The notes: a model not told the origin generated them from the letters alone. Numbered from the stretch's first letter, positions 35,792-45,119 are shown. The stretch is DNA of 64,000 nt from Croceivirga sp. (GCA_028281025.1 JANQKR010000037.1:124001-188000), one strand, 5' to 3'. Translations and numbers: made by a program.

Positions 35792-36315
35792 TTGCCATAG
35801 TATTTGGTTTTCTTATTGTGGGCCTTGGTAATGCACAGGTACCGGAAGGTTCAATTCCATGGAGTGCTTCCAAAAGACTGGAATGGAGCGATTTTAAGGC
35901 TCAACTCCCACCCGACGCCAGTTCTGCAGCGACCACGGCAAGTGGTATAAGCTATACCTATTCCGCAAATATTATGCATCATGAGGTGGAATTGGATTTT
36001 GAGGTTACGGCCTATTTCTATCCCAATGAGTCTTGGTATAAACCAACGCTCGCTTCGGAAAACTTGCTGCAGCATGAACAGCTGCATTTTGATATATCGG
36101 AATTATTTGCCCGAAAAATGCGATTGAAACTCAGGCAGACCACCTTTACCGAAAATGTCAAAACCGAGATACGAAAGATTTATAGAGAGACCTTAAAAGA
36201 GCTTTCCGATTTTCAGGATAAATACGACTGGGAGACCAATTTCTCACGAAACGAGGAGATGCAAAAACAGTGGAACACTAGAATTCGTGAGGCATTGATC
36301 CAGATGCCACAATAA
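35776..36315 (+). CDS. DUF922 putative secreted zinc protease
   Basis: This 179-residue secreted protein has a signal peptide (IIAIVFGFLIVGLGNAQ) and the motif HEQLH (His100-Glu101-x2-His104), the zinc-binding HExxH pattern typical of DUF922. A TTG at 35776 is the only start that keeps the signal peptide, and it overlaps the OsmC gene by 16 bases. Proteolysis is predicted for the family but I know of no proven substrate. It ends the guaA operon. Confidence 0.8.
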   Translation: MDTRIIAIVFGFLIVGLGNAQVPEGSIPWSASKRLEWSDFKAQLPPDASSAATTASGISYTYSANIMHHEVELDFEVTAYFYPNESWYKPTLASENLLQHEQLHFDISELFARKMRLKLRQTTFTENVKTEIRKIYRETLKELSDFQDKYDWETNFSRNEEMQKQWNTRIREALIQMPQ

Positions 36316-36439
36316 TACCTTTCTTACAGGACGATGCTTAATTCATAAATTCTATTTATGTTATTGGTAAAATAATTAAATAAAATTTTATGAAAATATC
36401 TCTTCATATTTGCAGTCGAAAACGTTTTAGTACCAAAAT

Positions 36440-37954
36440 ATGAATACAAAAGTATTGATCAAGAAAAATCAGGGTAAATCGGTAAATACACCTGTCAAGG
36501 TCGCCGTAGCGATGGGCGACGGCATTGGACCGGAAATTATGAAAGCGACCTTACGCATCATGGAAGCAGCCGGTGCCAACATACAACCTGATTTTATTGA
36601 ACTGGGGGAAAAAGTGTACCTCTCCGGAAATACCTCTGGAATAGATACCAATGCATGGGAAGCCATTAACAACAACAAACTTATTTTCAAGGCCCCCATT
36701 ACTACCCCACAAGGTAAAGGCTACAAAAGTTTAAATGTTACCTTACGAAAGTCCTTGGGACTTTTTGCCAATGTAAGGCCCGTGTCCGCGCTGCATCCTT
36801 ATGTACCTACCAATTTTCCGGATATGGATGTGGTCATCATACGGGAAAATGAGGAGGATCTCTATGCAGGGATAGAACATAGGCAAACACAGGATGTGGT
36901 GCAATGTCTTAAACTCATTACCAGACCGGGTTGTGAGCGGATCGTAAGATATGCCTTTGAATATGCCAAAGCTTTCGGTAGAAAGAAAGTGACCTGTATG
37001 GTCAAGGATAATATTATGAAATTGACCGATGGATTGTTCCATCAAGTCTTCAAGGAGATCTCACAGGAATATCCCGAGATTGAAAACGAAACCCAAATTA
37101 TTGATATAGGTTCTGCGCGTTTGGCCGCCAAACCGGAAAACTACGATGTTGTGGTTACGGCCAACCTTTATGGGGACATCATCTCCGATATTGCAGCGGA
37201 AATAGGCGGATCTGTTGGTATGGCCGGTTCTGCCAATATAGGACGGAATGTAGCGATGTTTGAGGCCATTCACGGTTCTGCTCCGGATATCGCTGGCCAG
37301 GGCATAGCGAATCCCTCCGGTTTGATCAATGCCGCCGTTGCCATGTTGGCCCATATTGGACAGCCCGAAGTAGGGGACAAAATAAAAAATGCATGGTTAA
37401 CCACATTGGAACAAGGATTCCATACTGCGGATATCCATAGGGAAGGTGTTAGTGCCCAAAAGGTAAATACCCAAGAGTTTGCGGACAAGGTCATTGGGAA
37501 TTTGGACCAACTTCCCGAAAAACTACCGATCAGTACCCTGGCCAATGGGAAAGGAATTGTTCACATTCCCGATTATGTACGCAAACAGCAGGAAAAGGAA
37601 TTGGTGGGCGTGGACGTGTTCTTGGATTGGCAGGGCAAAGACCCCAACGAATTGGGAGATGCACTTTCGGAAATAGGTGTATACCGATTAAAGCTTAAAA
37701 TGATCACCAATCGAGGGGTAAAGGTCTACCCCAAAGGACTTAAGGAAACCTATTGCACCGATCACTGGCGTTGTCGATTTGTTGGTGTTGAAGCAAAAAT
37801 CGATAGGGCCGAACCAGAGTATGCACCCATTGAATTTGAACAAGTGGTCGCTTTATTGTCCAAATTAAACTATTTGGGCTATGATGTGATCAAAACGGAG
37901 AATCTCTACAAATTTGATGGAAAACGCGGATTTTCCTTGGGACAGGGAGAATAA
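36440..37954 (+). CDS. icd: NADP-dependent isocitrate dehydrogenase, Thermus type
   Basis: This 504-residue TCA-cycle enzyme oxidises isocitrate to 2-oxoglutarate with NADP. Substrate Arg residues lie in LRKSLGLFANVRPV, the tyrosine and NADP region in VIIRENEEDLYAGIEHRQ, the catalytic Lys in VKDNIMKLTDG, metal Asp residues in NLYGDIISDIAAEIGGS, and the cofactor loop in AMFEAIHGSAPDIAGQG. It carries an extra C-terminal domain of ~130 residues (VFLDWQGKDPNELGDAL onward) as in the Thermus and Bacteroidota enzyme and unlike E. coli Icd. The gene has its own terminator and so stands alone. Confidence 0.95.
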   Translation: MNTKVLIKKNQGKSVNTPVKVAVAMGDGIGPEIMKATLRIMEAAGANIQPDFIELGEKVYLSGNTSGIDTNAWEAINNNKLIFKAPITTPQGKGYKSLNVTLRKSLGLFANVRPVSALHPYVPTNFPDMDVVIIRENEEDLYAGIEHRQTQDVVQCLKLITRPGCERIVRYAFEYAKAFGRKKVTCMVKDNIMKLTDGLFHQVFKEISQEYPEIENETQIIDIGSARLAAKPENYDVVVTANLYGDIISDIAAEIGGSVGMAGSANIGRNVAMFEAIHGSAPDIAGQGIANPSGLINAAVAMLAHIGQPEVGDKIKNAWLTTLEQGFHTADIHREGVSAQKVNTQEFADKVIGNLDQLPEKLPISTLANGKGIVHIPDYVRKQQEKELVGVDVFLDWQGKDPNELGDALSEIGVYRLKLKMITNRGVKVYPKGLKETYCTDHWRCRFVGVEAKIDRAEPEYAPIEFEQVVALLSKLNYLGYDVIKTENLYKFDGKRGFSLGQGE

Positions 37955-37985
37955 TTGCTATAAAATAGAAGAACCCTCTTCAGCC

Positions 37986-38034
37986 AATGCATCGGGAATA
38001 GATGGCCTTTACGGTTTTTCCCGATGCATTTTTA
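37986..38034. terminator. Bidirectional terminator between icd and GH20
   Basis: The 12-bp perfect stem AATGCATCGGGA/TCCCGATGCATT (37986-37997, 38019-38030) encloses a 21-base loop and is followed by T's on the plus strand. It overlaps the stop codon of the GH20 gene on the other strand, so it may serve both. Confidence 0.85.
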
Positions 38035-39621
38035 GTTATCCCAATCCACTAATTCCGTTTTGTAAAAATTCACGTCATTGCGGTTCAGGTAAGGAACCTG
38101 TCCTTTCAATCGTATTTTATATTCTTCCCAATTCCGTTGGTCCGCAGGAGTCCATCCCAACTCCGCATAGCCAATGGCCCTTGGAAATGCCAAATACTCC
38201 AGTTCCGCACTATTACTGATGGTCTCTGACCAAAGAGGGGCCTCTATCCCCAAAATCTGCTCTTTGGGCAGTCCTTCCACATAGGTCTCAGGATCCCAAT
38301 TATAGGCATCATCAACAGGAATGTATGCAGCCCAATGCAGCCCATGTTTGGAAAGGGTATCGTATTTCATGTCCAAGTAGATTTTTTTGGCAGGGGACAG
38401 AATGATCTTATTTCCTTTTTCCACCATTTTAAGGGCACTTTCGGGTTCGTTCCAAAATTGACCAACGGTAGTCTGACTGATATTAGCCTGGGCAATCTCA
38501 TTCCATCCAATGGCCTTCTTTCCGTGTTTTTGTACGATTTTTTCCACCTTTTCCACAAAATGGATATAATCCTTTTTAGGTGTCGCATGGCTTTCATCAC
38601 CACCAATATGGAAATAAGGACTGGGAGAAATCGCCGTAATTTCGCGAACCACATCGTCCAGGAAGGCATATACCGTATCCTTGTACGCATCAAATGAGCT
38701 GTATCCTACTTTCATATCCGTGCGTACCCTTGGGGTCTCCGCTTTTCCTTTGGCATGAAAAATAGGATAGCTCAGATTGGCGGCATTGGTATGGCCTGGC
38801 ATATCTATTTCCGGAATGACCTGTATATGGCGTTCTGCGGCGTACGCTACCAATTCCTTGAATTCCTCCTGGGTATAGAACCCCCCCGGGCCACCACCCA
38901 CTTCACTTTGTGCACCAATCTCCGTGAGTTTGGGCCAGGACTTGATTTCAATTCGCCACCCTTGGTCGTCCGTCAAGTGCATATGGAAAGCATTGTATTT
39001 ATAATAGGCCAAGAGGTCAATATACTTCTTAACTTCTTCAACAGTGAAAAAATGCCGTGCCACATCCAACATGGCACCCCTATAGCCAAAGTTAGGGGCA
39101 TCATCTATCTTTCCCGAAGGGATGAGCCACATAGGCTGTTCCGCCAAAGTATCGTTGCTTTGTTCCGGTATCAATTGCCGTAGGGTCTGGATACCCCTAA
39201 AGGCGCCTGCCGCCGTGCGGGCATTTATCAACACACTATCGTTTTTGATATCCAACTGATAGGCTTCCGGGGCATCCGATTCCAAAGCCTCCGTTTGATT
39301 GATATATATGATGCGTTCTACTGCTTCCAAAGGACTTTCATTCACGGGGATGTCAAGGCTTAATTGCGTTTGGATTTTATTGGATAAAAACTGCCCAACC
39401 TCTTCAAATCCACTGGCGGCCTGTGCGGTGTAAATGGCGGTTTTACTGTCCAATCCAAAGGCTGAATTGGTAGCGACCACCTTTAAGGGTTTGGGAACAA
39501 GCGCGGCTTGGGACAAATCTGTTTCTGGATATGCTATTTTCTTGGGTGCATCGGAACAGCCGATCAACAGAACAATGGAAAAAGAAGCGATAAGGCTCGA
39601 AAGGAAACTACGGGTATTCAT
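38032..39621 (-). CDS. GH20 beta-N-acetylhexosaminidase lipoprotein
   Basis: This 529-residue protein has lipobox LLIGC (Cys22), then a GH20b-type domain (about 40-170) and the catalytic TIM barrel. HIGGDES contains the Asp342-Glu343 pair that supports the substrate-assisted mechanism; other family blocks are GYRGAMLDVARHFF, HLTDDQGWRIEI and VIPEIDMPGHT. It cleaves terminal GlcNAc/GalNAc from chitooligosaccharides or glycoproteins in the periplasm or on the surface. A TAnnTTTG box lies 37 bases upstream of the ATG. Confidence 0.94.
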   Translation of the reverse strand: MNTRSFLSSLIASFSIVLLIGCSDAPKKIAYPETDLSQAALVPKPLKVVATNSAFGLDSKTAIYTAQAASGFEEVGQFLSNKIQTQLSLDIPVNESPLEAVERIIYINQTEALESDAPEAYQLDIKNDSVLINARTAAGAFRGIQTLRQLIPEQSNDTLAEQPMWLIPSGKIDDAPNFGYRGAMLDVARHFFTVEEVKKYIDLLAYYKYNAFHMHLTDDQGWRIEIKSWPKLTEIGAQSEVGGGPGGFYTQEEFKELVAYAAERHIQVIPEIDMPGHTNAANLSYPIFHAKGKAETPRVRTDMKVGYSSFDAYKDTVYAFLDDVVREITAISPSPYFHIGGDESHATPKKDYIHFVEKVEKIVQKHGKKAIGWNEIAQANISQTTVGQFWNEPESALKMVEKGNKIILSPAKKIYLDMKYDTLSKHGLHWAAYIPVDDAYNWDPETYVEGLPKEQILGIEAPLWSETISNSAELEYLAFPRAIGYAELGWTPADQRNWEEYKIRLKGQVPYLNRNDVNFYKTELVDWDN

Positions 39622-39657
39622 TAGTATAACTTTTTGGGAATGGGGTGTCTATGGCTA

Positions 39658-39665
39658 CAAAGTTA
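39658..39665 (-). promoter_or_regulatory. -7 box of GH20 gene
   Basis: The minus strand reads TAACTTTG, an exact TAnnTTTG match. The predicted leader to the ATG at 39621 is about 30 bases. No clear -33 element is seen. Confidence 0.45.
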
Positions 39666-39726
39666 ATTTGAAAATAGGTAAGGGAACGATATCATATTTT
39701 CAAATTCCGATAGTATCGCAAAGCAT

Positions 39727-40374
39727 TCAGTCCACAAATTCTTTAAGGGCGTTATACCATATTTCATAACCCTTTCCATTCATGTGCAGTCCATCTTCCA
39801 CAAAAATGTCGGTCTTTACCTTTCTTCCATTGAGCATGGGACTCCATACATCCACAAAGGCCACCTGTTTGGTATTCATGGCGAATTTGGCCAACTTTCT
39901 ATTCAATCGTCTATACCTTCCCCGTAGTTTCCAACGTGAAATACTTGGTTTTGCCGATATTAGGACTACTTCCCGCTCCCCATCACTCTTTAGTAAGTGT
40001 TCCACGATGCTTTGGGTGGTTTGCAAAATTTTTCGTGGACTTTTTTTGGAAAAAATATCGTTGTCACCTTCGTAAACAAAGACTTTTTTAGGTTCGTAGC
40101 GCAATACCAAATCGTTGAGGTGATAGAGCAAATCCGATGCCTGGGACCCTCCAAAACCGGCATTTAACACTTGATTTTCCGGAAATCGTTCTTGTAGGTC
40201 CTTCCAAAACCGGATACTGGAACTACCTGTGAAAACGATGGTTTCCCTGGAAGAATCCCATAGGGAATCATTCCGTTTTACAATTTCCACCACTTCTTTT
40301 CCAAAAGGAGCGGAATCTTGCGCAAAAAAGAAGGAAGTGATGAAAAGAAAGCCTGTACACAGGCAATATTTCAT
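39727..40374 (-). CDS. SGNH/GDSL-family hydrolase
   Basis: This 215-residue secreted esterase-like protein has a signal peptide (MKYCLCTGFLFITSFFFAQ). Block I is IVFTGSSSIRFW with the nucleophile Ser, block II is NAGFGGSQASDLLYH, block III is EGDNDI and block V is DGLHMNGKGYEIW with the Asp-His pair. The family removes acyl or acetyl groups from sugars or lipids. Start MKYC at 40374 is chosen because it begins the signal peptide. The order DUF1643, SGNH, GH20 on one strand suggests possible co-expression. Confidence 0.88.
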   Translation of the reverse strand: MKYCLCTGFLFITSFFFAQDSAPFGKEVVEIVKRNDSLWDSSRETIVFTGSSSIRFWKDLQERFPENQVLNAGFGGSQASDLLYHLNDLVLRYEPKKVFVYEGDNDIFSKKSPRKILQTTQSIVEHLLKSDGEREVVLISAKPSISRWKLRGRYRRLNRKLAKFAMNTKQVAFVDVWSPMLNGRKVKTDIFVEDGLHMNGKGYEIWYNALKEFVD

Positions 40375-40418
40375 TGAAGCTTTAAGTACTATTTTACAAA
40401 GCATTGTATTTCTGTATT

Positions 40419-40892
40419 TTAAACATTACACAGTGTACTGGAATAGGGGAGGTACAAGGGGTGTTTTGGTGAACCGTCCTTATTATTTCCAAAACACTTT
40501 GCCTTTGGAAAGCGTTTTTTAAAATAAATGTCCCGTCCCATTTTCTTTACCAATTCGTGTTTTCCCCATGCAAAAACCACCTCGGAGCAATGCGGTTCCA
40601 CCTTTTTGAACCAATGTAAGTTTTCCTTCCAATCACCACTTGGGTCCAGTTCTTTTGGATCGGTTGCAATACGGGTAAAGCAATTCAACAAAAAGCAGCC
40701 CCCAAACCCCAATCTTTGGGCATGGGCAATAATTCTTTTGGTGGTGGCATCGTTACATTTCCCTCCCGCAGTAGAGGGGTTGAGACCAATAAAGAGTACA
40801 TGGGGCTTTATGCGGTCCCATCTTCGCCAAAGTACATAACGTTCCCTTTTACAAGGACTAAATATTGCTCCGGATGTACTTGAAAACTCCAA
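40419..40892 (-). CDS. DUF1643 family protein
   Basis: This 157-residue soluble protein contains VLFIGLNPSTAGGKCNDATTKR and FAWGKHELVKKMGRDI, both hallmarks of DUF1643, a family of unknown function. It has no signal peptide. The start is TTG at 40892, one base after the stop of the alpha/beta hydrolase gene; no in-frame ATG precedes the conserved block. Several basic and aromatic residues (RERYVLWRRWD) open the protein. Confidence 0.82.
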   Translation of the reverse strand: MEFSSTSGAIFSPCKRERYVLWRRWDRIKPHVLFIGLNPSTAGGKCNDATTKRIIAHAQRLGFGGCFLLNCFTRIATDPKELDPSGDWKENLHWFKKVEPHCSEVVFAWGKHELVKKMGRDIYFKKRFPKAKCFGNNKDGSPKHPLYLPYSSTLCNV

Positions 40893-40893
40893 A

Positions 40894-41766
40894 TTATTGG
40901 ACTGGTTTTGGAATTAGATCCTCGCTAATGGCCCAGTGATAAAATCGTTCTATCCAGGTGTCCGAGGGTAATCCCTGCGGATACATCCCGAATCCATGAC
41001 CTCCTTTGGAATACATCATCAAGGAGACATTTTTATTGGCATCCAACATGGAAGAATACAATGCTATGGAACCTTTGGCGAGACCTAGGGGATCATTGGA
41101 GGCACAAACGATGAACATGGGCGGTGCATCGGTTTTTGGCTTTTGGACAGCTTGGGCGTCCGTCCAGGCATATACCGGAACCAAAAAGTCCGGTCTGTTT
41201 TCTTCGGTATAGTTATATCCCACACCCATGGTGACCGCACCTCCGGCAGAAAAACCCAAAAAGCCAATTTTAGTTGGATTTACCCCGTAGGTCGAAGCAT
41301 TTTCCCTAATGTGGGCAATAGCGTTCAATCCATCTGTTACGGCAAAAGGCAGGACTTCCCCAGCTTTTTGCAAAACGATGGCTGGAGGAGTGGACATTAT
41401 CTCCGCAGTGCCATCGTCCCCTGTAGGTACCAATCGATATTTAAGAACAAAGGTCGTAACCCCTTTTTTGGCCAACCATTCGGCAACTGCCGTACCCTCG
41501 TTTTCAATACTTAAGGCATACAAACCACCTCCCGGGGCTACCACTAAGGCGGTCCCTGAATTGTTTTCCGGCTTTGGTCGGAATACTTGCATGCTTGGTT
41601 GGGAGACATTGGTTACTACCTGGGTCTTCCAAATTTCAGAGAAAAACGTTTTCTCCGGTCCTACCCACTCCAAATTTCCATCATCCGTTTTGGGCAGCGA
41701 AATGATTTCCTGGGCATAAAAAGTGAAACTGCATATGAGGCACAGTAAGGTAAAACCTATTTTCAT
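40894..41766 (-). CDS. Secreted alpha/beta hydrolase (acetyl-esterase-like)
   Basis: This 290-residue esterase-fold protein has a signal peptide ending near TFYAQ. The oxyanion motif VVAPGGGLYALSIENEG and nucleophile elbow GFSAGGAVT (GxSxGG) are characteristic of BD-FAE and acetylxylan-esterase-like enzymes, with Asp in CASNDPL and His in YSKGGHGFG completing the triad. It probably deacylates small or sugar esters outside the cytoplasm. DUF1643 follows after one base. Confidence 0.87.
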   Translation of the reverse strand: MKIGFTLLCLICSFTFYAQEIISLPKTDDGNLEWVGPEKTFFSEIWKTQVVTNVSQPSMQVFRPKPENNSGTALVVAPGGGLYALSIENEGTAVAEWLAKKGVTTFVLKYRLVPTGDDGTAEIMSTPPAIVLQKAGEVLPFAVTDGLNAIAHIRENASTYGVNPTKIGFLGFSAGGAVTMGVGYNYTEENRPDFLVPVYAWTDAQAVQKPKTDAPPMFIVCASNDPLGLAKGSIALYSSMLDANKNVSLMMYSKGGHGFGMYPQGLPSDTWIERFYHWAISEDLIPKPVQ

Positions 41767-41946
41767 GATGGTGCTTGTTTGGTTTAAAGATAAGGATTAA
41801 GCCGTAGTCAGGTGGTTCCTTACCCGTAATTCGAATGTGCTAAGCCAATCAGGTCGATCAACACCTAAAAGCAGAGCTATCGGTCTAGGTTAATAACTTC
41901 GGATTTCTTTTCCCAGGGTATTGAATACAATACTATCGATACTTAG

Positions 41947-41954
41947 TAGTTTTG
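41947..41954 (+). promoter_or_regulatory. -7 box of mazG
   Basis: TAGTTTTG matches TAnnTTTG and lies 18 bases before the ATG, giving a leader of roughly a dozen bases. The 206-base gap 41767-41972 shows nothing else of note. Confidence 0.42.
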
Positions 41955-41972
41955 GGACCTTAATGCTCAGCA

Positions 41973-42752
41973 ATGAAAACACGGGAGGAACAACTGAAGG
42001 CTTTTGACCGATTATTGACCATAATGGAGGAACTTAGGGAACAGTGCCCATGGGACAGAAAGCAAACCTTACAATCACTGCGACACTTGACCATTGAAGA
42101 AACCTATGAACTTGGCGATGCCATTTTGGACAATGATCTGGAGGAGGTAAAGAAGGAATTGGGGGATTTACTGTTGCATATTGTTTTCTATGCCAAAATA
42201 GGTTCGGAAACGCAGGATTTTGATATTGCGGATGTCGCCAACGGAATTTGTGATAAATTGATCAATCGGCATCCACATATATATGGCGATGTTTCCGTGA
42301 GTGATGAAACGGAAGTAAAACGCAATTGGGAGGATATCAAACTCAGAGAAGGTAAAAAAAGTGTGCTCCAAGGCGTACCGAACAGTTTGCCCGCGTTGGT
42401 AAAAGCGAACCGCATTCAGGAAAAGGTAGCTGGAGTAGGTTTTGATTGGGAACAACCGGAACAGGTTTTTGAAAAGTTACAGGAGGAATTGGGGGAGCTT
42501 CAGGAAGAACTAAAAGTTGCAGATAAGGACAAGATTGAACATGAGTTTGGGGATGTGTTGTTTTCCATGGTCAATTATGCCCGATTTTTAGGGGTAAATC
42601 CTGAAAATGCCCTGGAACGTACCAATAAAAAATTCATACATCGCTTTCAGTATTTGGAAGAAAAAGCAAAAGGACTGGGCAAGACCCTAAAGGACATGAC
42701 CTTAACCGAAATGGATGTTTTTTGGGAAGAAGCGAAAAAAGTTATGAGTTAA
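41973..42752 (+). CDS. mazG: Nucleoside triphosphate pyrophosphohydrolase MazG
   Basis: This 259-residue house-cleaning enzyme hydrolyses non-canonical NTPs to NMP and pyrophosphate. It has two MazG domains. The first carries REQCPWDRKQTLQSLRHLTIEETYEL and the ELGDLLLHIVFYAKIG metal site; the second carries EELGELQEELK and EHEFGDVLFSMVNYARFLG. Length and double-domain form match E. coli MazG. Its last codons are the start of a heptamer repeat tract, so the stop TAA lies inside the repeat. Confidence 0.94.
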   Translation: MKTREEQLKAFDRLLTIMEELREQCPWDRKQTLQSLRHLTIEETYELGDAILDNDLEEVKKELGDLLLHIVFYAKIGSETQDFDIADVANGICDKLINRHPHIYGDVSVSDETEVKRNWEDIKLREGKKSVLQGVPNSLPALVKANRIQEKVAGVGFDWEQPEQVFEKLQEELGELQEELKVADKDKIEHEFGDVLFSMVNYARFLGVNPENALERTNKKFIHRFQYLEEKAKGLGKTLKDMTLTEMDVFWEEAKKVMS

Positions 42753-42803
42753 GAGTTAAGAGTTAAGAGTTAAGAGTTAAAAGTTAAAAGTTAAGAGTTA
42801 AAA
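42748..42803 (+). repeat. Heptamer tandem repeat GTTAAGA/GTTAAAA, 8 units
   Basis: Eight contiguous 7-bp units fill 42748-42803, five GTTAAGA and three GTTAAAA, preceded by a degenerate GTTATGA. The array begins at the mazG stop codon. Confidence 0.95.
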
Positions 42804-42815
42804 GTTTCCTACTTT

Positions 42816-42864
42816 CCATCAACCATCAACCATCAACCATCAACCATCAACCATCAACCGTCAG
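42816..42864 (+). repeat. Heptamer tandem repeat CCATCAA, 6 units plus one variant
   Basis: Six perfect CCATCAA units and a final CCGTCAG occupy 42816-42864 and end 5 bases before the MATE start codon. Copy-number change would alter the spacing upstream of that start by 7 bases per unit. Confidence 0.95.
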
Positions 42865-42869
42865 AAAAC

Positions 42870-44258
42870 TTGCCTTTACGTCGATACATCAAAGAGTTTC
42901 CGTACAATCTAAAACTTGCTACACCAGTGGTACTCGGTATGTTGGGACATACCCTGGTTGCCTTTGCGGATAATATTATGGTGGGACAGTTGGGCACTGC
43001 GGAATTGGCAGCAGTCTCCCTGGGAAATAGCCTGGTATTAATGTTCATGTACGTAGGGATTGGATTTTCTACCGCAATTACACCCCTGGTGGCCGAGGCA
43101 GATGGCGCAAATGAGCCCATGGAGGCCAAAAAGGTGTTGAAACATGGCTTACTCCTTTGTACCGTACTGGGGGTGGCATTGTTCTTTTTGATTTTACTTT
43201 GCAAGCCCTTCCTTTATTTGGCAAAGCAACCGCAGGAAGTAGTGGAACTTGCCATTCCATATCTCAACTTGGTGGCCATCTCCATAATCCCGATGTTGAT
43301 TTTTCAGGCATTTCGACAATTTTCGGAGGGGATGTCCCAGACCAGGTTCCCCATGTATGCGACCATTGTGGCCAATGTATTGAACATCATTATCAATTAC
43401 CTATTGATTTTTGGTTCTTTTGGCTTTCCTAAAATGGGGATATTGGGTGCTGCCATTGGAACACTGGTCTCACGTTGCGTAATGTTGGTTTACCTTTATT
43501 TTTTATTGTACCATAAAGAAAGGTTCAGGAGCTTCATCACCAATTTCAACTTTAGGCATATGGAAAAAAAGATGATGAAGAAGTTGGTAAACCTTGGTTT
43601 TCCATCGTCCATGCAGGTATTTTTTGAAGTGGCCATTTTTACCGCCGCGGTTTGGTTAAGTGGCGTCTTGGGCAAGAACACGCAAGCGGCCAATCAGATT
43701 GCTTTAAACCTTAGCAGTATGACCTATATGGTGGGAGTGGGCCTGAGTGTTGCGGCCATGGTGCGCGTTGGAAACCAAAAAGGGCTCAATAATTTTAAAG
43801 AGCTCCGTCGGATAGGGAAATCGGTATTCTTTTTGACCTTGGTCATTGAACTCGTTTTTGCATTATTTTTCTTGTTAGGCAAGGATTGGTTGCCCACTTT
43901 GTACTTGGACGTAAAAGATGTGGCCAATCGGGCAGATAATATGGAAGTGCTCTCACTGGCTCCACAGTTGTTATTGGTTGCCGCTTTTTTCCAAATTTCC
44001 GATGGTATCCAAGTTGTTGTTCTTGGGGCGTTACGGGGAATACAGGATGTTAAGATTCCTACCTTGATTACCTTTATCGCCTACTGGTTGATCGGTTTTC
44101 CCATATCGTACTATTTGGGATTGCACACGGAACTTAGAAGTATAGGTATCTGGATTGGATTATTGTCCGGTCTTACAGCTTCTGGAGTTATGTTGTATCT
44201 TCGATTTAATTTACTGACCAAAAAATTGATTCTTAGGCAAGCAAGGATAAAAACATAG
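42870..44258 (+). CDS. MATE-family efflux transporter
   Basis: This 462-residue inner-membrane protein has 12 predicted spans. The N-terminal block LATPVVLGMLGHTLVAFADNIMVGQLGT and the mid-repeat LVNLGFPSSMQVFFEVAIF are typical of MATE antiporters that expel cations, dyes and drugs using Na+ or H+. The start is TTG at 42870; no in-frame ATG lies upstream of the first helix. The heptamer tract ends immediately upstream. Length is normal. Confidence 0.92.
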   Translation: MPLRRYIKEFPYNLKLATPVVLGMLGHTLVAFADNIMVGQLGTAELAAVSLGNSLVLMFMYVGIGFSTAITPLVAEADGANEPMEAKKVLKHGLLLCTVLGVALFFLILLCKPFLYLAKQPQEVVELAIPYLNLVAISIIPMLIFQAFRQFSEGMSQTRFPMYATIVANVLNIIINYLLIFGSFGFPKMGILGAAIGTLVSRCVMLVYLYFLLYHKERFRSFITNFNFRHMEKKMMKKLVNLGFPSSMQVFFEVAIFTAAVWLSGVLGKNTQAANQIALNLSSMTYMVGVGLSVAAMVRVGNQKGLNNFKELRRIGKSVFFLTLVIELVFALFFLLGKDWLPTLYLDVKDVANRADNMEVLSLAPQLLLVAAFFQISDGIQVVVLGALRGIQDVKIPTLITFIAYWLIGFPISYYLGLHTELRSIGIWIGLLSGLTASGVMLYLRFNLLTKKLILRQARIKT

Positions 44259-44268
44259 CATTGGTTTT

Positions 44269-44276
44269 TAAATTTG
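44269..44276 (+). promoter_or_regulatory. -7 box before the 44319 gene
   Basis: TAAATTTG matches TAnnTTTG and lies 42 bases before the ATG at 44319, just after the MATE stop. It probably starts the 44319-46777 operon. No -33 element is evident. Confidence 0.42.
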
Positions 44277-44318
44277 TTGCTTGCACTGAAAGAGTTCAAT
44301 ACTTGAATTTTAAAAACT

Positions 44319-44546
44319 ATGGAACTACCCAAGTTTCTTTTGGGCGATAACACGGATTACCCCAATGCCATTTTTATAGTACATACCGAATATCCGCGCT
44401 TTATTATTAATTTGGAAAATGATGAGGTGGAATGGTTGGAAGAATTTTCCAAGGAAGATGAGGAGGAACTGACTTCCGAAGCGGAAGGTCTGATTGAAGC
44501 TGCCACCGCCTTTTATGACCGTGAAGTTTCCCGATACGAAAACTAG
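44319..44546 (+). CDS. Small acidic conserved protein
   Basis: This 75-residue soluble protein is very acidic (NDEVEWLEEFSKEDEEELTSEAEGL). It contains FIVHTEYPRFIINLENDEVEWLEE and has no signal peptide. I do not recognise a named domain. The PAP2 gene begins at the very next base after its stop, so the two are translated from one transcript. It is too short to suggest an enzymatic role. Confidence 0.7.
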   Translation: MELPKFLLGDNTDYPNAIFIVHTEYPRFIINLENDEVEWLEEFSKEDEEELTSEAEGLIEAATAFYDREVSRYEN

Positions 44547-45119
44547 ATGGTTTTGGAAGAAATTATCCAATTGGACAAAAATCTTTTCCTGTTCTTAAAC
44601 GGATTGGGAAGCCCAACATGGGACGGGTTCTGGATGTTCATTACCAATAAATGGGGCTCCATTCCACTCTACGTGCTGTTACTGATACTGTCCTTTTATT
44701 TTTTTGGTTGGAGGAAAACCTTACTTATTTTGGTCGTTGTGGCACTCTTGATCACTACCACCGACCAACTGGCCAATTTCTTTAAGTATGGAATAGGCCG
44801 TTTGCGACCTTGCCATGATGAACAGGTTTTTGAGTTGATGCGGTTGGTAAAACGTTCCTGCGGTGGAAAATACGGTTATTTCTCGGCGCATGCCGCCAAT
44901 TCCATGGCAGTGGCTTCCTTTTTTTCCTTTATGCTCGGTTCAAAGTTAAGGTGGATGCCCTGGGTCCTTATTGTTTGGGGATTTTTGGTGGGGTACAGTC
45001 GCATTTATATTGGGGTCCACTTTCCGGGAGATGTCCTTACGGGTATTCTAATAGGTGTGTTTTTTGGCTGGATCTATGCCAAGTTGTATATCTTTGCGCA
45101 GCATAAAATTGGGGCATGA
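44547..45119 (+). CDS. PAP2-superfamily membrane phosphatase
   Basis: This 190-residue multi-span protein carries the three PAP2 motifs: KYGIGRLRP, YGYFSAHAANSMA (in place of PSGH) and SRIYIGVHFPGDV with the catalytic His. It is predicted to dephosphorylate a lipid phosphate or pyrophosphate, perhaps undecaprenyl pyrophosphate or phosphatidate. It overlaps the GT39 gene by 4 bases, consistent with a shared lipid-linked sugar pathway. Confidence 0.9.
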   Translation: MVLEEIIQLDKNLFLFLNGLGSPTWDGFWMFITNKWGSIPLYVLLLILSFYFFGWRKTLLILVVVALLITTTDQLANFFKYGIGRLRPCHDEQVFELMRLVKRSCGGKYGYFSAHAANSMAVASFFSFMLGSKLRWMPWVLIVWGFLVGYSRIYIGVHFPGDVLTGILIGVFFGWIYAKLYIFAQHKIGA

